Positions 1 to 8,139 of a stretch of 64,000 nucleotides of DNA are shown here, piece by piece. The position numbers and the translations under genes were made by a program. The notes beneath the pieces were generated by a model, which did not search any database, was not told the DNA's origin, and was given only the letters and a program-made list of their open reading frames with translations. The stretch is from Pectobacterium cacticida (GTDB taxonomy: Bacteria > Pseudomonadota > Gammaproteobacteria > Enterobacterales > Enterobacteriaceae): contig NZ_CP133656.1 in the NCBI RefSeq assembly GCF_036885195.1, forward strand, positions 3,782,001 through 3,846,000. The letters are read 5' to 3'. Every line of letters starts with the position of its first letter. Within the stretch, counting starts at the first letter, position 1.

Positions 1-187
1 TCAGGCTATCGAACATCCGCGTTTTACTCGGGAAATGCCGGTAGAGCGCCGCTTCAGACACGCCGACGTTTGCCGCCAGTTTTGCCGTGGTGATACGTTG
101 GCTGCCATCGCTGGACTCCAGCATCTGCGCCAGCGCCTGCAAAATCTCCTCGCGGCGATTCCTCTTCGTACTTTCTTTTTCTGCCAT
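1..187 (-). CDS. slmA: Nucleoid occlusion factor SlmA (N-terminal part, runs off the left edge)
   Basis: TetR-family DNA-binding protein that blocks FtsZ ring assembly over the nucleoid. Only the first 62 residues lie in the window. They start at an ATG (complement of 185-187) and give MAEKESTKRNRREEILQALA, then the TetR helix-turn-helix with TTAKLAANVGVSEAALYRHF at about residues 34-53. The match to enterobacterial SlmA is almost residue for residue. The gene lies next to dut, as in E. coli. The C-terminal ligand and FtsZ-binding domain lies outside the window. Confidence 0.93.
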   Translation of the reverse strand, partial: MAEKESTKRNRREEILQALAQMLESSDGSQRITTAKLAANVGVSEAALYRHFPSKTRMFDSL

Positions 188-313
188 GTCTGAAAAGACC
201 CTTGCTAAATAGTGGCTGACAAGCACCCCGTGGCGCCACAGTCGCTATTTTCCAGGAATTAACGGGCGCTGTGGCTTATAGGTATTGTTACACGACGAGG
301 TGGGTGGCGTGCG

Positions 314-769
314 TTAGCGGCGGCCTGAGTGGCCGAAGCCGCCTTCTCCGCGTTCGCTACTAACGAAATCGTCGACCAGGTTGAATTCGGCCTGCACGAC
401 GGGGACAAAAACCATCTGCGCGATGCGCTCGCCCGGTTCAATGGTAAACGCCTGTTGACCACGATTCCAAACGGAGACCATCAGTTGCCCCTGATAATCC
501 GAATCAATCAGTCCAACCAAATTCCCCAGCACCACGCCATGTTTATGACCTAACCCAGAACGCGGAAGGATAACCGCCGCCAGCCCGGTATCGGCAATAT
601 GAATCGCCAGCCCGGTGGGGATCAGCGTCGTCTCCCCTGCGTTAAGTTCTACTGGCTGATCCAAGCAAGCGCGTAGATCAAGCCCGGCAGAACCCGGCGT
701 AGCATAGGTCGGTAGCGGGAACTGCTGCCCAACGCGTGGGTCAACAATCTTAACGTCGATTTTTTTCAT
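314..769 (-). CDS. dut: Deoxyuridine 5'-triphosphate nucleotidohydrolase (dUTPase)
   Basis: Hydrolyses dUTP to dUMP and pyrophosphate, keeping uracil out of DNA and supplying dTMP synthesis. From the second in-frame ATG the protein is 151 residues, the usual size of the trimeric enzyme. All five dUTPase motifs are visible: PGSAGLDL (25-32), PRSGLGHKHG (69-78), GLIDSDYQGQ (86-95, catalytic Asp), the RGQ..ERIAQ region (103-118) and the glycine-rich RGEGGFGHSG (140-149). The gene overlaps the end of coaBC by 20 bases, so the two are translated from one transcript. An ATG one codon upstream (772) is possible but less like E. coli. Confidence 0.96.
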   Translation of the reverse strand: MKKIDVKIVDPRVGQQFPLPTYATPGSAGLDLRACLDQPVELNAGETTLIPTGLAIHIADTGLAAVILPRSGLGHKHGVVLGNLVGLIDSDYQGQLMVSVWNRGQQAFTIEPGERIAQMVFVPVVQAEFNLVDDFVSSERGEGGFGHSGRR

Positions 770-1997
770 CATAACGGCTGATAATCTCGTCGATTAATCT
801 TTGGCCAAGAAGACGCTTGTCGCACTGCGGCAACACCGCGTCCCCGTCTTGCCAAAAAAGGTGTAATGCATTGGTTTCACTATTAAAACCATGCCCGGAA
901 AGCGAGACGTTGTTCGCGCAAATCAGATCCAATTTTTTACGCGCCAGTTTCTGCCGGGCGTATTCTTCCACATTCTGGGTTTCAGCGGCAAACCCGACAA
1001 CATAAGGACGATTATTCACCATCGCGGCAACATCGGCGATAATATCCGGATTTTTGACCAGAGTGAGCGTCATTTCTTCACCTTGCTGGTGCTGTTTTTT
1101 AATTTTCTCATCGGCAATCTGTTTGGCGCGATAGTCGGCAACCGCAGCGCAACCGATCACAATGTGCTGCTGGGGCGCGTGTGCCATCACCGCCTGCGCC
1201 ATCTCCAGCGCGCTGCCGACGTCAATACGTGTGACGCCCTGCGGCGTGGCGAGCGAAACCGGGCCGCTGACCAGTGTGACATTCGCGCCACGGGCTGCCG
1301 CGGCCTGCGCGATAGCAAAGCCCATTTTTCCGGAGCTATGATTGGAGATAAAGCGAACCGGGTCCAGCGCTTCTCTCGTTGGCCCAGCGGTGACCAGAAT
1401 GTTCAGATGGTGCAGATCGTTGATGGCAGAAAAATGACGCTGCGCTAACCCGACAATCTCCTGCGGGTCGATCATACGGCCCGGCCCAACGTCGCCACAT
1501 GCCTGGCTGCCGCTATCCGGCCCCCAAATAGGTAAACCGCGAGCCGCCAGCGTGCGCAGGTTGTCTTGTGTGGGCACGGCACGGTACATCTGCTGATTCA
1601 TTGCCGGGACGACAGCGACAGGCGCGGGTGTCGCCAGACACAGCGTGGTCAGTAGGTCGTTCGCCATGCCAGCGGTGATACGAGCAATGAGATCGGCGGT
1701 GGCAGGCGCGAGAATGACTAAATCCGCCCATTTCCCTAACTCGATGTGGCCCATTGACGCCTCTGCCGCAGGGTCAAACAGGTCATCGGATACGGGATAG
1801 CCGGAGACGGCTTGCAGCGTCAGTGGCGTGATGAACGCTTTGGCGGCAGGGGTCATGACTACCCGCACATCGGCTCCCGCATCGCGCAGACGCCGCACCA
1901 GTTCCGGGCACTTGTACGCGGCAATACCACCGCTGATGCCCAGCAAGATTCGTTTGCCAGAGAGAGCGTTCAGACTGGAAAATTCCGTCATCATCAT
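750..1997 (-). CDS. coaBC: Bifunctional phosphopantothenoylcysteine decarboxylase / phosphopantothenate-cysteine ligase
   Basis: Two steps of coenzyme A synthesis: CTP-dependent joining of cysteine to 4'-phosphopantothenate (CoaB), then FMN-dependent decarboxylation (CoaC). The N-terminal flavoprotein domain shows GISGGIAAYK near the start, the catalytic His in MGHIELGKWADLVILAPATA, PAMNQQMY, and the Cys of ACGDVGPGRM. The C-terminal CoaB half has GPTREALDPVRFISNHSSGKMG and the Lys-rich EKIKKQ segment. The open frame extends ten codons further upstream to 2027, but homology starts only near GKRILLGIS, so the start is placed at the first of three consecutive ATG codons; which of the three is used is unclear. 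Confidence 0.95.
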   Translation of the reverse strand: MMMTEFSSLNALSGKRILLGISGGIAAYKCPELVRRLRDAGADVRVVMTPAAKAFITPLTLQAVSGYPVSDDLFDPAAEASMGHIELGKWADLVILAPATADLIARITAGMANDLLTTLCLATPAPVAVVPAMNQQMYRAVPTQDNLRTLAARGLPIWGPDSGSQACGDVGPGRMIDPQEIVGLAQRHFSAINDLHHLNILVTAGPTREALDPVRFISNHSSGKMGFAIAQAAAARGANVTLVSGPVSLATPQGVTRIDVGSALEMAQAVMAHAPQQHIVIGCAAVADYRAKQIADEKIKKQHQQGEEMTLTLVKNPDIIADVAAMVNNRPYVVGFAAETQNVEEYARQKLARKKLDLICANNVSLSGHGFNSETNALHLFWQDGDAVLPQCDKRLLGQRLIDEIISRYDEKNRR

Positions 1998-2180
1998 GGT
2001 CCGAGTGAAAGTCAGAAGAACCGCCATTTTACCATAACCTCACGTTCAGAGAGGAACCTTAAGGCTGTCAGTGCGATTTCCCTAAGCAGATTGCGGGACG
2101 CTTCGCAGCTCTTTATCACCGATGTCGTTCTATTTCTGCGGGCGTGACATGATGCTGTCGAGCGGTACAGGGGGAGTGTA

Positions 2181-2846
2181 ATGGGGTGGGAAAAGGGTTT
2201 GGCGCCGCGTGAAAAGCTGGTGCGTCTTGGTGTGGAGTCGTTGACGGATGCCGAATTGCTGGCGATTTTTTTACGTACCGGGTTACCCGGCGTGCATGTG
2301 ATGCAATTGGCCGAGGGATTGTTGGCCCAGTTTGGGTCGTTATACCAGCTAATGACGGCTGACCAGACAGCCTTCCACGCGGCCAAAGGCGTGGGGCTCG
2401 CAAAATATGCGCAGCTTAGGGCCATCGCGGAGCTATCGCGACGGCTATTTTTCTCCCGTTTGGCGAAAGAGGATGCGATGCGGAACCCAGAAGCGACGGG
2501 ACAATATTTGCAACTCTTGCTATCGAGACGTGAACGCGAAGTCTTCCTCGTCTTGTTTTTAGATAACCAGCACCACGTTATTCGCCATCAGGAGATGTTT
2601 GTGGGGACAATCAGTAGCGTAGAGGTACATCCACGTGAAATTGTGCGTGAAGCGCTAAAGGCGAATGCGGCAGCGCTAATACTGGCGCATAATCATCCGT
2701 CGGGGAAAGCGGAGCCGAGTCAGGCTGACCGCGCGATAACCGAACAGATTGTCAAAGCGTGCCAGTTGATGGAAATCCGTGTGCTCGATCATTTGGTTAT
2801 CGGGCAAGGAGAATATGTTTCTTTTGCCGAACGCGGCTGGATTTGA
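2181..2846 (+). CDS. radC: RadC/YicR family JAB-domain protein
   Basis: RadC-family protein of 221 residues, full length, with an N-terminal helix-hairpin-helix-like segment and a C-terminal JAB/MPN metalloprotease-like domain. The metal-binding motif is visible as HNHPSGKAEPSQAD (H-x-H-x10-D) at about residues 173-186, with an upstream conserved Glu in VEVHPREIVREA. The historical link to DNA repair is doubtful, and the biochemical function is unsettled for the family. It is divergent from coaBC and upstream of rpmB, the same order as in E. coli. Confidence 0.93.
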   Translation: MGWEKGLAPREKLVRLGVESLTDAELLAIFLRTGLPGVHVMQLAEGLLAQFGSLYQLMTADQTAFHAAKGVGLAKYAQLRAIAELSRRLFFSRLAKEDAMRNPEATGQYLQLLLSRREREVFLVLFLDNQHHVIRHQEMFVGTISSVEVHPREIVREALKANAAALILAHNHPSGKAEPSQADRAITEQIVKACQLMEIRVLDHLVIGQGEYVSFAERGWI

Positions 2847-2889
2847 CCGAGATTTCCGCGATCCAAGGGGATCTTTAGCTGTTCGGGAC

Positions 2890-2918
2890 TTGAGCGCTTA
2901 GACTTCAAAGCGTATACT
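2890..2918 (+). promoter_or_regulatory. Predicted sigma70 promoter of rpmB-rpmG
   Basis: TTGAGC (2890-2895) and TATACT (2913-2918) are separated by exactly 17 bases, a strong sigma70 match. It lies about 165 bases before rpmB and would give a long 5' leader that contains the inverted repeat at 2952-3018. Prediction by eye only. Confidence 0.65.
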
Positions 2919-2951
2919 ACGCCACCTTTGAGAATCTTGGGTGTGGCGTTA

Positions 2952-3018
2952 AGAGCCTATCTCAGCAGGTTTATCCTGATGACAGAGTCTTTCCAGTGAA
3001 GTTGCTGAGATGGGCTCT
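2952..3018. repeat. Imperfect 16-bp inverted repeat in the rpmB leader
   Basis: The arm at 2952-2967 (AGAGCCTATCTCAGCA) is complementary to 3003-3018 (TGCTGAGATGGGCTCT) with a single G-U type mismatch and a 35-base loop. No run of T follows, so it is not an ordinary terminator. It could be a leader structure controlling ribosomal protein synthesis or a small mobile palindromic element; the sequence alone does not decide. Confidence 0.7.
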
Positions 3019-3083
3019 AAAGCCTGACGAGGCGGCCAAACCCTATACGAAGCTCGAGCTGATTTGATTTTTGGAGAATAGAC

Positions 3084-3320
3084 ATGTCCCGAATTTGCCA
3101 AGTTACTGGCAAGCGTCCGGTGACCGGTAATAACCGTTCCCACGCACTGAATGCGACCAAACGCCGTTTTCTGCCGAACCTGCATTCACACCGTTTTTGG
3201 GTTGAAGGCGAGAAGCGCTTTGTAACGCTGCGTGTATCTGCTAAAGGTATGCGCGTTATTGATAAAAAGGGTATTGAGACGGTTCTGGCCGATCTGCGTG
3301 CCCGTGGCGAAAAGTACTAA
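3084..3320 (+). CDS. rpmB: 50S ribosomal protein L28
   Basis: Component of the large ribosomal subunit. The 78-residue protein begins MSRICQVTGKRPVTGNNRSH and is basic throughout, with the conserved KRRFLPNLHSHRFWV segment (about 30-44). Length and sequence match enterobacterial L28. A good ribosome binding site, TTGGAGAA, lies about 9 bases before the ATG. It is followed after 11 bases by rpmG and the two are cotranscribed. Confidence 0.98.
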   Translation: MSRICQVTGKRPVTGNNRSHALNATKRRFLPNLHSHRFWVEGEKRFVTLRVSAKGMRVIDKKGIETVLADLRARGEKY

Positions 3321-3331
3321 GGAACTGAATC

Positions 3332-3499
3332 ATGGCTAAGGGTGTTCGCGAGAAGATCAAGCTGGTTTCTTCTGCTGGTACTGGTCACTTTTATACCACC
3401 ACGAAGAACAAGCGTACTAAACCGGAAAAATTGGAACTGAAGAAATTCGATCCGGTTGTCCGTCAGCACGTTGTCTACAAAGAAGCCAAAATTAAATAA
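3332..3499 (+). CDS. rpmG: 50S ribosomal protein L33
   Basis: Small basic ribosomal protein of 55 residues starting MAKGVREKIKLVSSAGTGHF and ending in KEAKIK. This is the exact length and sequence type of E. coli L33, which is of the zinc-free (no CxxC pairs) form. Ribosome binding sequence AAGGAA precedes the ATG. It sits between rpmB and a strong intrinsic terminator, so the rpmBG transcript ends here. Confidence 0.97.
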   Translation: MAKGVREKIKLVSSAGTGHFYTTTKNKRTKPEKLELKKFDPVVRQHVVYKEAKIK

Positions 3500-3514
3500 T
3501 TTTGGTTTCTTGAT

Positions 3515-3543
3515 AAAAACCCGGCTTTGGTCGGGTTTTTTTT
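3515..3543 (+). terminator. Intrinsic terminator after rpmG
   Basis: A stem of AAAACCCG paired with CGGGTTTT around an eight-base loop is followed by an uninterrupted T run. It is placed 15 bases after the rpmG stop codon. Classic Rho-independent form. Confidence 0.9.
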
Positions 3544-3719
3544 CGTCATGTGCCAGCCAGCGTGTCGATTTGGTTTAACTGTTATGTGGTAAATACTGCG
3601 GGTAAAATTAAAATACGCCAGCAGAGATCCCGTTTCCCATCGTATCCCTGTCTTGCGGATTGTCACAGAGGGTATCCTGTTGTTTATGCTAATGTAGCCA
3701 CCTTTATCAGGAGACGCGC

Positions 3720-4529
3720 ATGCCTGAATTGCCTGAGGTCGAAACCAGTCGTCGGGGGATTCTACCGTATCTTGTCGATCACACCATTCTCTACGCTGAA
3801 GTCAGGAATCCGCGCCTGCGCTGGCCGGTATCGCCTGAAATCCTTGCGCTGAGTGATGAGCCGGTACGGAGTGTGAGTCGGCGAGCAAAGTACCTCTTAA
3901 TTGAACTGAAACACGGCTGGATTATTGTGCATCTTGGCATGTCTGGTAGCCTACGGATATTGCCAGAATATAGCGAGCCAGCGAAGCACGATCACGTTGA
4001 TTTGGTGATGGACAGCGGCAAAGTGCTGCGCTACACCGATCCTCGGCGTTTTGGCGCCTGGCTATGGACGGATAATCCAGAAACCTGCTCGGTCCTGGCG
4101 CATCTGGGGCCTGAACCACTAGAAGCAGAATTCTCGGCAAGTTATCTCTATCAGGCGTCTCGCGGTAAAAGGACGGCAATAAAACAGTGGATTATGGATA
4201 ACAAAGTGGTGGTTGGCGTAGGGAATATTTACGCGAGCGAATCGCTGTTTGCTGCGGGTATCCACCCTGACAGGGCCGCCGGGTCGTTAACGGAAAGTGA
4301 GGCGGCTGTGTTGGTGAGCGTGATTAAACAGGTACTACTACTTTCGATTGAACAGGGCGGCACGACGCTGCGCGACTTTTTGCAATCCGATGGTAAGCCC
4401 GGCTATTTCGCGCAGGAACTACGCGTTTATGGCCGTAACGGCGAACCCTGCCGAACATGTGGAACACCGATCGAAATCGCAAAACATGGGCAGCGCAGCA
4501 CGTTTTTCTGCCGCCGATGTCAGAAGTAA
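3720..4529 (+). CDS. mutM: Formamidopyrimidine-DNA glycosylase (Fpg/MutM)
   Basis: Base-excision repair enzyme that removes 8-oxoguanine and nicks the abasic site. The 269-residue protein starts MPELPEVETSRRGI, where Pro2 (nucleophile) and Glu3 are catalytic. Lys57-type beta-hairpin residue is in RRAKYLLIEL, and the helix-two-turn-helix region holds VGVGNIYASE. The C-terminal zinc finger has the C-x2-C...C-x2-C pattern (CRTCG ... FFCRRCQK). It is convergent with waaY, with only 12 bases between the stop codons. Confidence 0.97.
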   Translation: MPELPEVETSRRGILPYLVDHTILYAEVRNPRLRWPVSPEILALSDEPVRSVSRRAKYLLIELKHGWIIVHLGMSGSLRILPEYSEPAKHDHVDLVMDSGKVLRYTDPRRFGAWLWTDNPETCSVLAHLGPEPLEAEFSASYLYQASRGKRTAIKQWIMDNKVVVGVGNIYASESLFAAGIHPDRAAGSLTESEAAVLVSVIKQVLLLSIEQGGTTLRDFLQSDGKPGYFAQELRVYGRNGEPCRTCGTPIEIAKHGQRSTFFCRRCQK

Positions 4530-4541
4530 TTATCGTTGCCG

Positions 4542-5243
4542 TTAATGACAGTCGCGATGTCGTAGCTTGCGGGAAAAAAAACGAAATTGTTCTTTTAACC
4601 GAATGAGATGATAAACCCATCCTGTCGAATCAACGTCAATATTAAATTGGCGGTGCAATGCCAGTAGATCATTCGCCTGACAAACCTTATGGCTGCCTTT
4701 GGCAGAAAGATCGATAATTCGGATATCGCCATGCGGTGTCAGAATAAAATTACCGGCATGAATATCATTCGACGCTAAACCTGCCGCGTGTAAGGATAGG
4801 ACGCAAGAACGTATCGCAGGAATATATTTCTTCAATTGACGAAGATTGGCAAGCGGCGTGCCATCAATATATTCATGAATGGTATATACATCAGTGACCA
4901 TCCGAAAATGCGTTTTCTCCATCACCAGATAAAGATCCGCCGTTACCGTACAACCGCGAGCAATAGCACGATCAATATCAACAATTAGGCGCGAGAAGAA
5001 CGGTCCGAAAATAAAATTCATAATTTTCTTTTCGATACGGCTATCAATCTCCCGATCGCGTTTAATGACGTATTTTTTCCCTTGAGATCGCACCAATGCA
5101 ACCGAGCGATCTGCATTGCCACTGTTTAGCAGCTTGTAATCAAGTTTGCCGGCTAAAAACGCATGCAACAGCGCAAGATAGTCAGTGCCGTCATCCTTGA
5201 TATAAATTGAAAATCCTTCACTATTTATTTTTTTTATTGTCAT
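4542..5243 (-). CDS. waaY: LPS core heptose(II) kinase WaaY (RfaY family)
   Basis: RfaY-family kinase expected to phosphorylate heptose II of the LPS inner core, strengthening divalent-cation bridging of the outer membrane. The 233 residues match the ~230 of E. coli WaaY. Kinase-like features include the Lys of KKYVIKRDREID (about 70-81), the catalytic-loop equivalent LASNDIHAGNFIL (about 157-169) and the metal-binding IRIIDLSAKG (about 175-184). In E. coli waaY is inside the waaQ operon; here it is downstream of coaD and convergent with mutM, an unusual place. Same strand as waaA and coaD, 79 bases after coaD. Confidence 0.85.
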   Translation of the reverse strand: MTIKKINSEGFSIYIKDDGTDYLALLHAFLAGKLDYKLLNSGNADRSVALVRSQGKKYVIKRDREIDSRIEKKIMNFIFGPFFSRLIVDIDRAIARGCTVTADLYLVMEKTHFRMVTDVYTIHEYIDGTPLANLRQLKKYIPAIRSCVLSLHAAGLASNDIHAGNFILTPHGDIRIIDLSAKGSHKVCQANDLLALHRQFNIDVDSTGWVYHLIRLKEQFRFFSRKLRHRDCH

Positions 5244-5322
5244 GACGCTGTCCAGATAAATCTACAACTCCATTTTGAAGTGACTAATGGCCCGTTGCTT
5301 CATGCTACGGGGATACCTTTAT

Positions 5323-5808
5323 TTAAGACATTCTCAGTTTTTTTCTCAGCGCCGCTGAAATGTCGGCAGGTAAAAAATGTGATACATCGCCACCATGTCG
5401 TGCCACTTCTTTAACTAGAGAAGAAGAAATAAACGACCATTTTTCTGATGGCATTAGGAATACGCTTTCGAGCGTAGGCATCAAATGGTGATTCATTTTC
5501 GCGAGCTGGAGCTCATATTCGAAATCGGCTACGGCTCGCAAACCACGGACAAGAATAGTCGCATTTTGCTGCTGTGCAAAATGCGCCATGAGATCGCTAA
5601 AACCGATAACATCGACATTTGATAAATGTTGTGTCGCCCCCTTTGCCAGCGCGACGCGTTCATCCAGAGTAAAAAGCGTATGCTTGCTCGGGCTGGCGGC
5701 GATAGCCAGTATAACATGATCGAACAGTCGCGCTGCGCGCGTTAACAGATCCAAATGGCCATAGGTTAAGGGATCGAACGTTCCAGGATAAATCGCTTTG
5801 GTTGTCAT
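5323..5808 (-). CDS. coaD: Phosphopantetheine adenylyltransferase
   Basis: Penultimate step of coenzyme A synthesis: 4'-phosphopantetheine + ATP to dephospho-CoA. The nucleotidyltransferase signature AIYPGTFDPLTYGHLDL (about 4-20) carries the (T/H)xGH motif variant YGHLD, and the second signature is WSFISSSLVKEVA (about 124-136). The start is placed at the ATG of 5806-5808; an in-frame GTG lies directly before it. It follows waaA by 38 bases on the same strand, the classical kdtA-kdtB pair. In Serratia, Klebsiella and Pectobacterium waaE commonly lies between the two; it is absent here. Confidence 0.97.
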   Translation of the reverse strand: MTTKAIYPGTFDPLTYGHLDLLTRAARLFDHVILAIAASPSKHTLFTLDERVALAKGATQHLSNVDVIGFSDLMAHFAQQQNATILVRGLRAVADFEYELQLAKMNHHLMPTLESVFLMPSEKWSFISSSLVKEVARHGGDVSHFLPADISAALRKKLRMS

Positions 5809-5846
5809 CACGCCAGCCCTTCATTCAATGTATGGTAGCGACTGCT

Positions 5847-7124
5847 TTACTGCGTCCGCTGAGGTAAATAAGGTTCCAATAACGTCAATAGCATCTGTAA
5901 CGCGCCCTGATTTTGGTGTAATACCTCCACAGCATGTCGACCATAGTAGAGACGATAGTCTTCATCAGCGAGCAGTTTCCCAACCTCTTTTCCAAGTGAG
6001 TCTGCATCAGTGACGGTAATCAAGCCATCAGCCTGCTCTAGCTTATTGCAGATATCTTTGAAATTGAACGTGTGTGGCCCCATCAATACCGGGATCGCAT
6101 GGGCGGCAGCTTCTAGCGGGTTATGCCCGCCTCGCTCAACCAGACTCCCTCCCACGAAAGCAAGATCGGCGATGCCATATAACAGCATGAGTTCGCCCAT
6201 GGTATCGCCAATCACGACCTGCGTGTGCGGAGAAGGTGTTTCGCCACTGCTACGCAGCGTATAAGCAAACCCCAGATTTTCTGCCAATGCCTGAGTCGTG
6301 GAGAAACGCTCCGGATGGCGGGGCACCAAAATTAATAATAAGTTTGGGTAAGTGCCAAGCAACTGCCGGTGAGCAGCCAGAACGATCGCTTCCTCACCTT
6401 CGTGCGTACTGGTGGCGATCCATACCGGACGATGCGGTGCCCATTGTCGACGCAAAGTAATGGCTCGGGCCGCCAATTCTGGCGTTACGGAGATATCGAA
6501 TTTTAGGCTGCCGGTGACTTTTAAGCTTGAGCGCTTCAAGCCAAGTTCGATAAATCGATCACCATCTTCCTGATTCTGTGCGGCGACGAGCGTAACCTGC
6601 CGCAACATATGACGCATTAATTTCCCAATCTTCTTATAACCCGCCGCAGAGCGCGCGGAGAGCCGGGCGTTTGCGACAACCAATGGAATATCGCGCTTAT
6701 GCAGTTCCGCGATCAGGTTTGGCCACAGTTCAGTTTCCATAATGATGACAATTTTGGGGCGCACCTGATCGAAAAAACGTTTTAACGCGCAGGGCAAATC
6801 GTAAGGGAGATAAACATGGTAAACCGTATCGCCAAAAGCGGATCGCACGCGCTCAGAGCCAGTTGGCGTCATCGTTGTCACCGTGATGGGCAGATGAGGG
6901 TAACGGTGGCGCAGCGCTCTGACTAAAGGAATGGCGGCGAGAGTTTCACCCACGGAAACGGAATGCAACATGATACCGTCAGGCTTGACCTTCTCCGCAC
7001 AAAAGCCATAACGCTCACCCCAACGCCGACGATAGGCTGGGGCCTTACGGCCACGAAGCCACAGGCGCAACCAAATCAACGGCTGGATGAGGTACAGAAT
7101 AAAGGTGTAGAGGGTTTGTAACAT
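5847..7124 (-). CDS. waaA: 3-deoxy-D-manno-octulosonic acid (Kdo) transferase
   Basis: Transfers Kdo residues from CMP-Kdo to lipid IVA at the inner face of the inner membrane, an essential step of LPS assembly. The protein has 425 residues, as in E. coli. It starts with a membrane anchor (LYTFILYLIQPLIWLRLWL). The GT30 domain shows HSVSVGETLAAIPLV with the catalytic Glu at about residue 60, and the C-terminal nucleotide-binding half has VGGSLVERGGHNPLEAAAHA and MGPHTFNF. It follows the WaaS-like gene by 57 bases on the same strand, so it may be read through from the waaQ promoter as well as from its own. Confidence 0.97.
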   Translation of the reverse strand: MLQTLYTFILYLIQPLIWLRLWLRGRKAPAYRRRWGERYGFCAEKVKPDGIMLHSVSVGETLAAIPLVRALRHRYPHLPITVTTMTPTGSERVRSAFGDTVYHVYLPYDLPCALKRFFDQVRPKIVIIMETELWPNLIAELHKRDIPLVVANARLSARSAAGYKKIGKLMRHMLRQVTLVAAQNQEDGDRFIELGLKRSSLKVTGSLKFDISVTPELAARAITLRRQWAPHRPVWIATSTHEGEEAIVLAAHRQLLGTYPNLLLILVPRHPERFSTTQALAENLGFAYTLRSSGETPSPHTQVVIGDTMGELMLLYGIADLAFVGGSLVERGGHNPLEAAAHAIPVLMGPHTFNFKDICNKLEQADGLITVTDADSLGKEVGKLLADEDYRLYYGRHAVEVLHQNQGALQMLLTLLEPYLPQRTQ

Positions 7125-7181
7125 AATATCTACTGTTATCGGTTATCGCCGGGGGATTTTATCGGGTTTGTGGGGATATGG

Positions 7182-8123
7182 CTATTTTATTTCCGAATAG
7201 TTAAAATCTCTAATGATATTATTTAACATACAATCAGGACTATACTGATATAATATAGATTTTTTTACAGGAGTAACCGGCGCATCTAAAAAATAATTTA
7301 TTTCACTAAGAGAGTCTCTTCCTAAAATAAAAAATTGATTAGGAGAGTAAAAATCATATTTTTCAATATCCGTGTTATTGGTTATTATTTTTTTATCAAA
7401 AAATATCGCTTCTAACGTTCTCAAAGTCAGCCCCGACTGCCCCTCTCTATTTATTTCCAATAACACCTCAGATTCTAATGATTTTTTTATATTATCATCA
7501 TAAGTTAAATAATCACTCACATAATATTTTGATTTTTTGAACGAAGTTTTATCTTTTACCACATGAAAATTTATTGTCAGGGAATTTTCTTCCAATCTTT
7601 TAGCTATATATTCTATATCCTCTATCCTTCCTTTATCCCTTCCGAGAAAGAAACACTGTTTGGGATGTATTATGATTCCCTTCCTTATTTCTTCTACTTC
7701 CTTAAAACCGAAGGGGAAAAACTGGTTCAAATAGAACAAGTCTTCTTTTTTACAGTCTTGCTTGTCGAAACTATATATTCTTTCAAATACTCTTTTCGCG
7801 ACAGAGAAAGATACATCCTTGCTCTCTGCCAAACTACTTCGTAGCAGAAGTATTTTTCTGCACTCAATATGTTTTATTATGTCGATATATTTATAGAACA
7901 GGGACTCTTTAAATATCAAAATATCGTCATTTGATAGATTTTTATATTTAGATTTTATATATTTCCCAACCAAAAAATTCAACATCTCATTATTTTTTAT
8001 TCTCTTATTAATCGAGTAAATTCTCTTTGATGCTATTTTTATATCGGCAATTTCATATTCTCTTTTTAAATATGTAATCATTACCCTTTCATAATCATCA
8101 TTCCAATCAGCAAAATATATCAT
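7182..8123 (-). CDS. LPS outer-core biosynthesis protein, WaaS/RfaS-like
   Basis: Protein of 313 residues, lysine- and isoleucine-rich and encoded by DNA far more AT-rich than the neighbours. It resembles the RfaS/WaaS family of LPS core modification proteins (about 311 residues in E. coli K-12): ILLLRSS, then ERIYSFDKQDC (about 113-123), FFLGRDKGRIEDI (157-169) and a C-terminal EINREGQSGLTLRTLEAIFF with KIITNN. The last block is typical of GT-B-like sugar transferases of surface polysaccharide loci. In E. coli WaaS works with WaaZ on an alternative Kdo/rhamnose core; a WaaZ-like gene lies 16 bases upstream here, supporting the call. Substrate not determinable. Confidence 0.6.
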   Translation of the reverse strand: MIYFADWNDDYERVMITYLKREYEIADIKIASKRIYSINKRIKNNEMLNFLVGKYIKSKYKNLSNDDILIFKESLFYKYIDIIKHIECRKILLLRSSLAESKDVSFSVAKRVFERIYSFDKQDCKKEDLFYLNQFFPFGFKEVEEIRKGIIIHPKQCFFLGRDKGRIEDIEYIAKRLEENSLTINFHVVKDKTSFKKSKYYVSDYLTYDDNIKKSLESEVLLEINREGQSGLTLRTLEAIFFDKKIITNNTDIEKYDFYSPNQFFILGRDSLSEINYFLDAPVTPVKKSILYQYSPDCMLNNIIRDFNYSEIK

Positions 8124-8139
8124 ATTGCCCCCAATATTT

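Noticed and set aside
891..1448. 185-codon plus-strand open frame opposite coaBC
   Set aside because: Shadow of the conserved CoaBC reading frame; no independent support.
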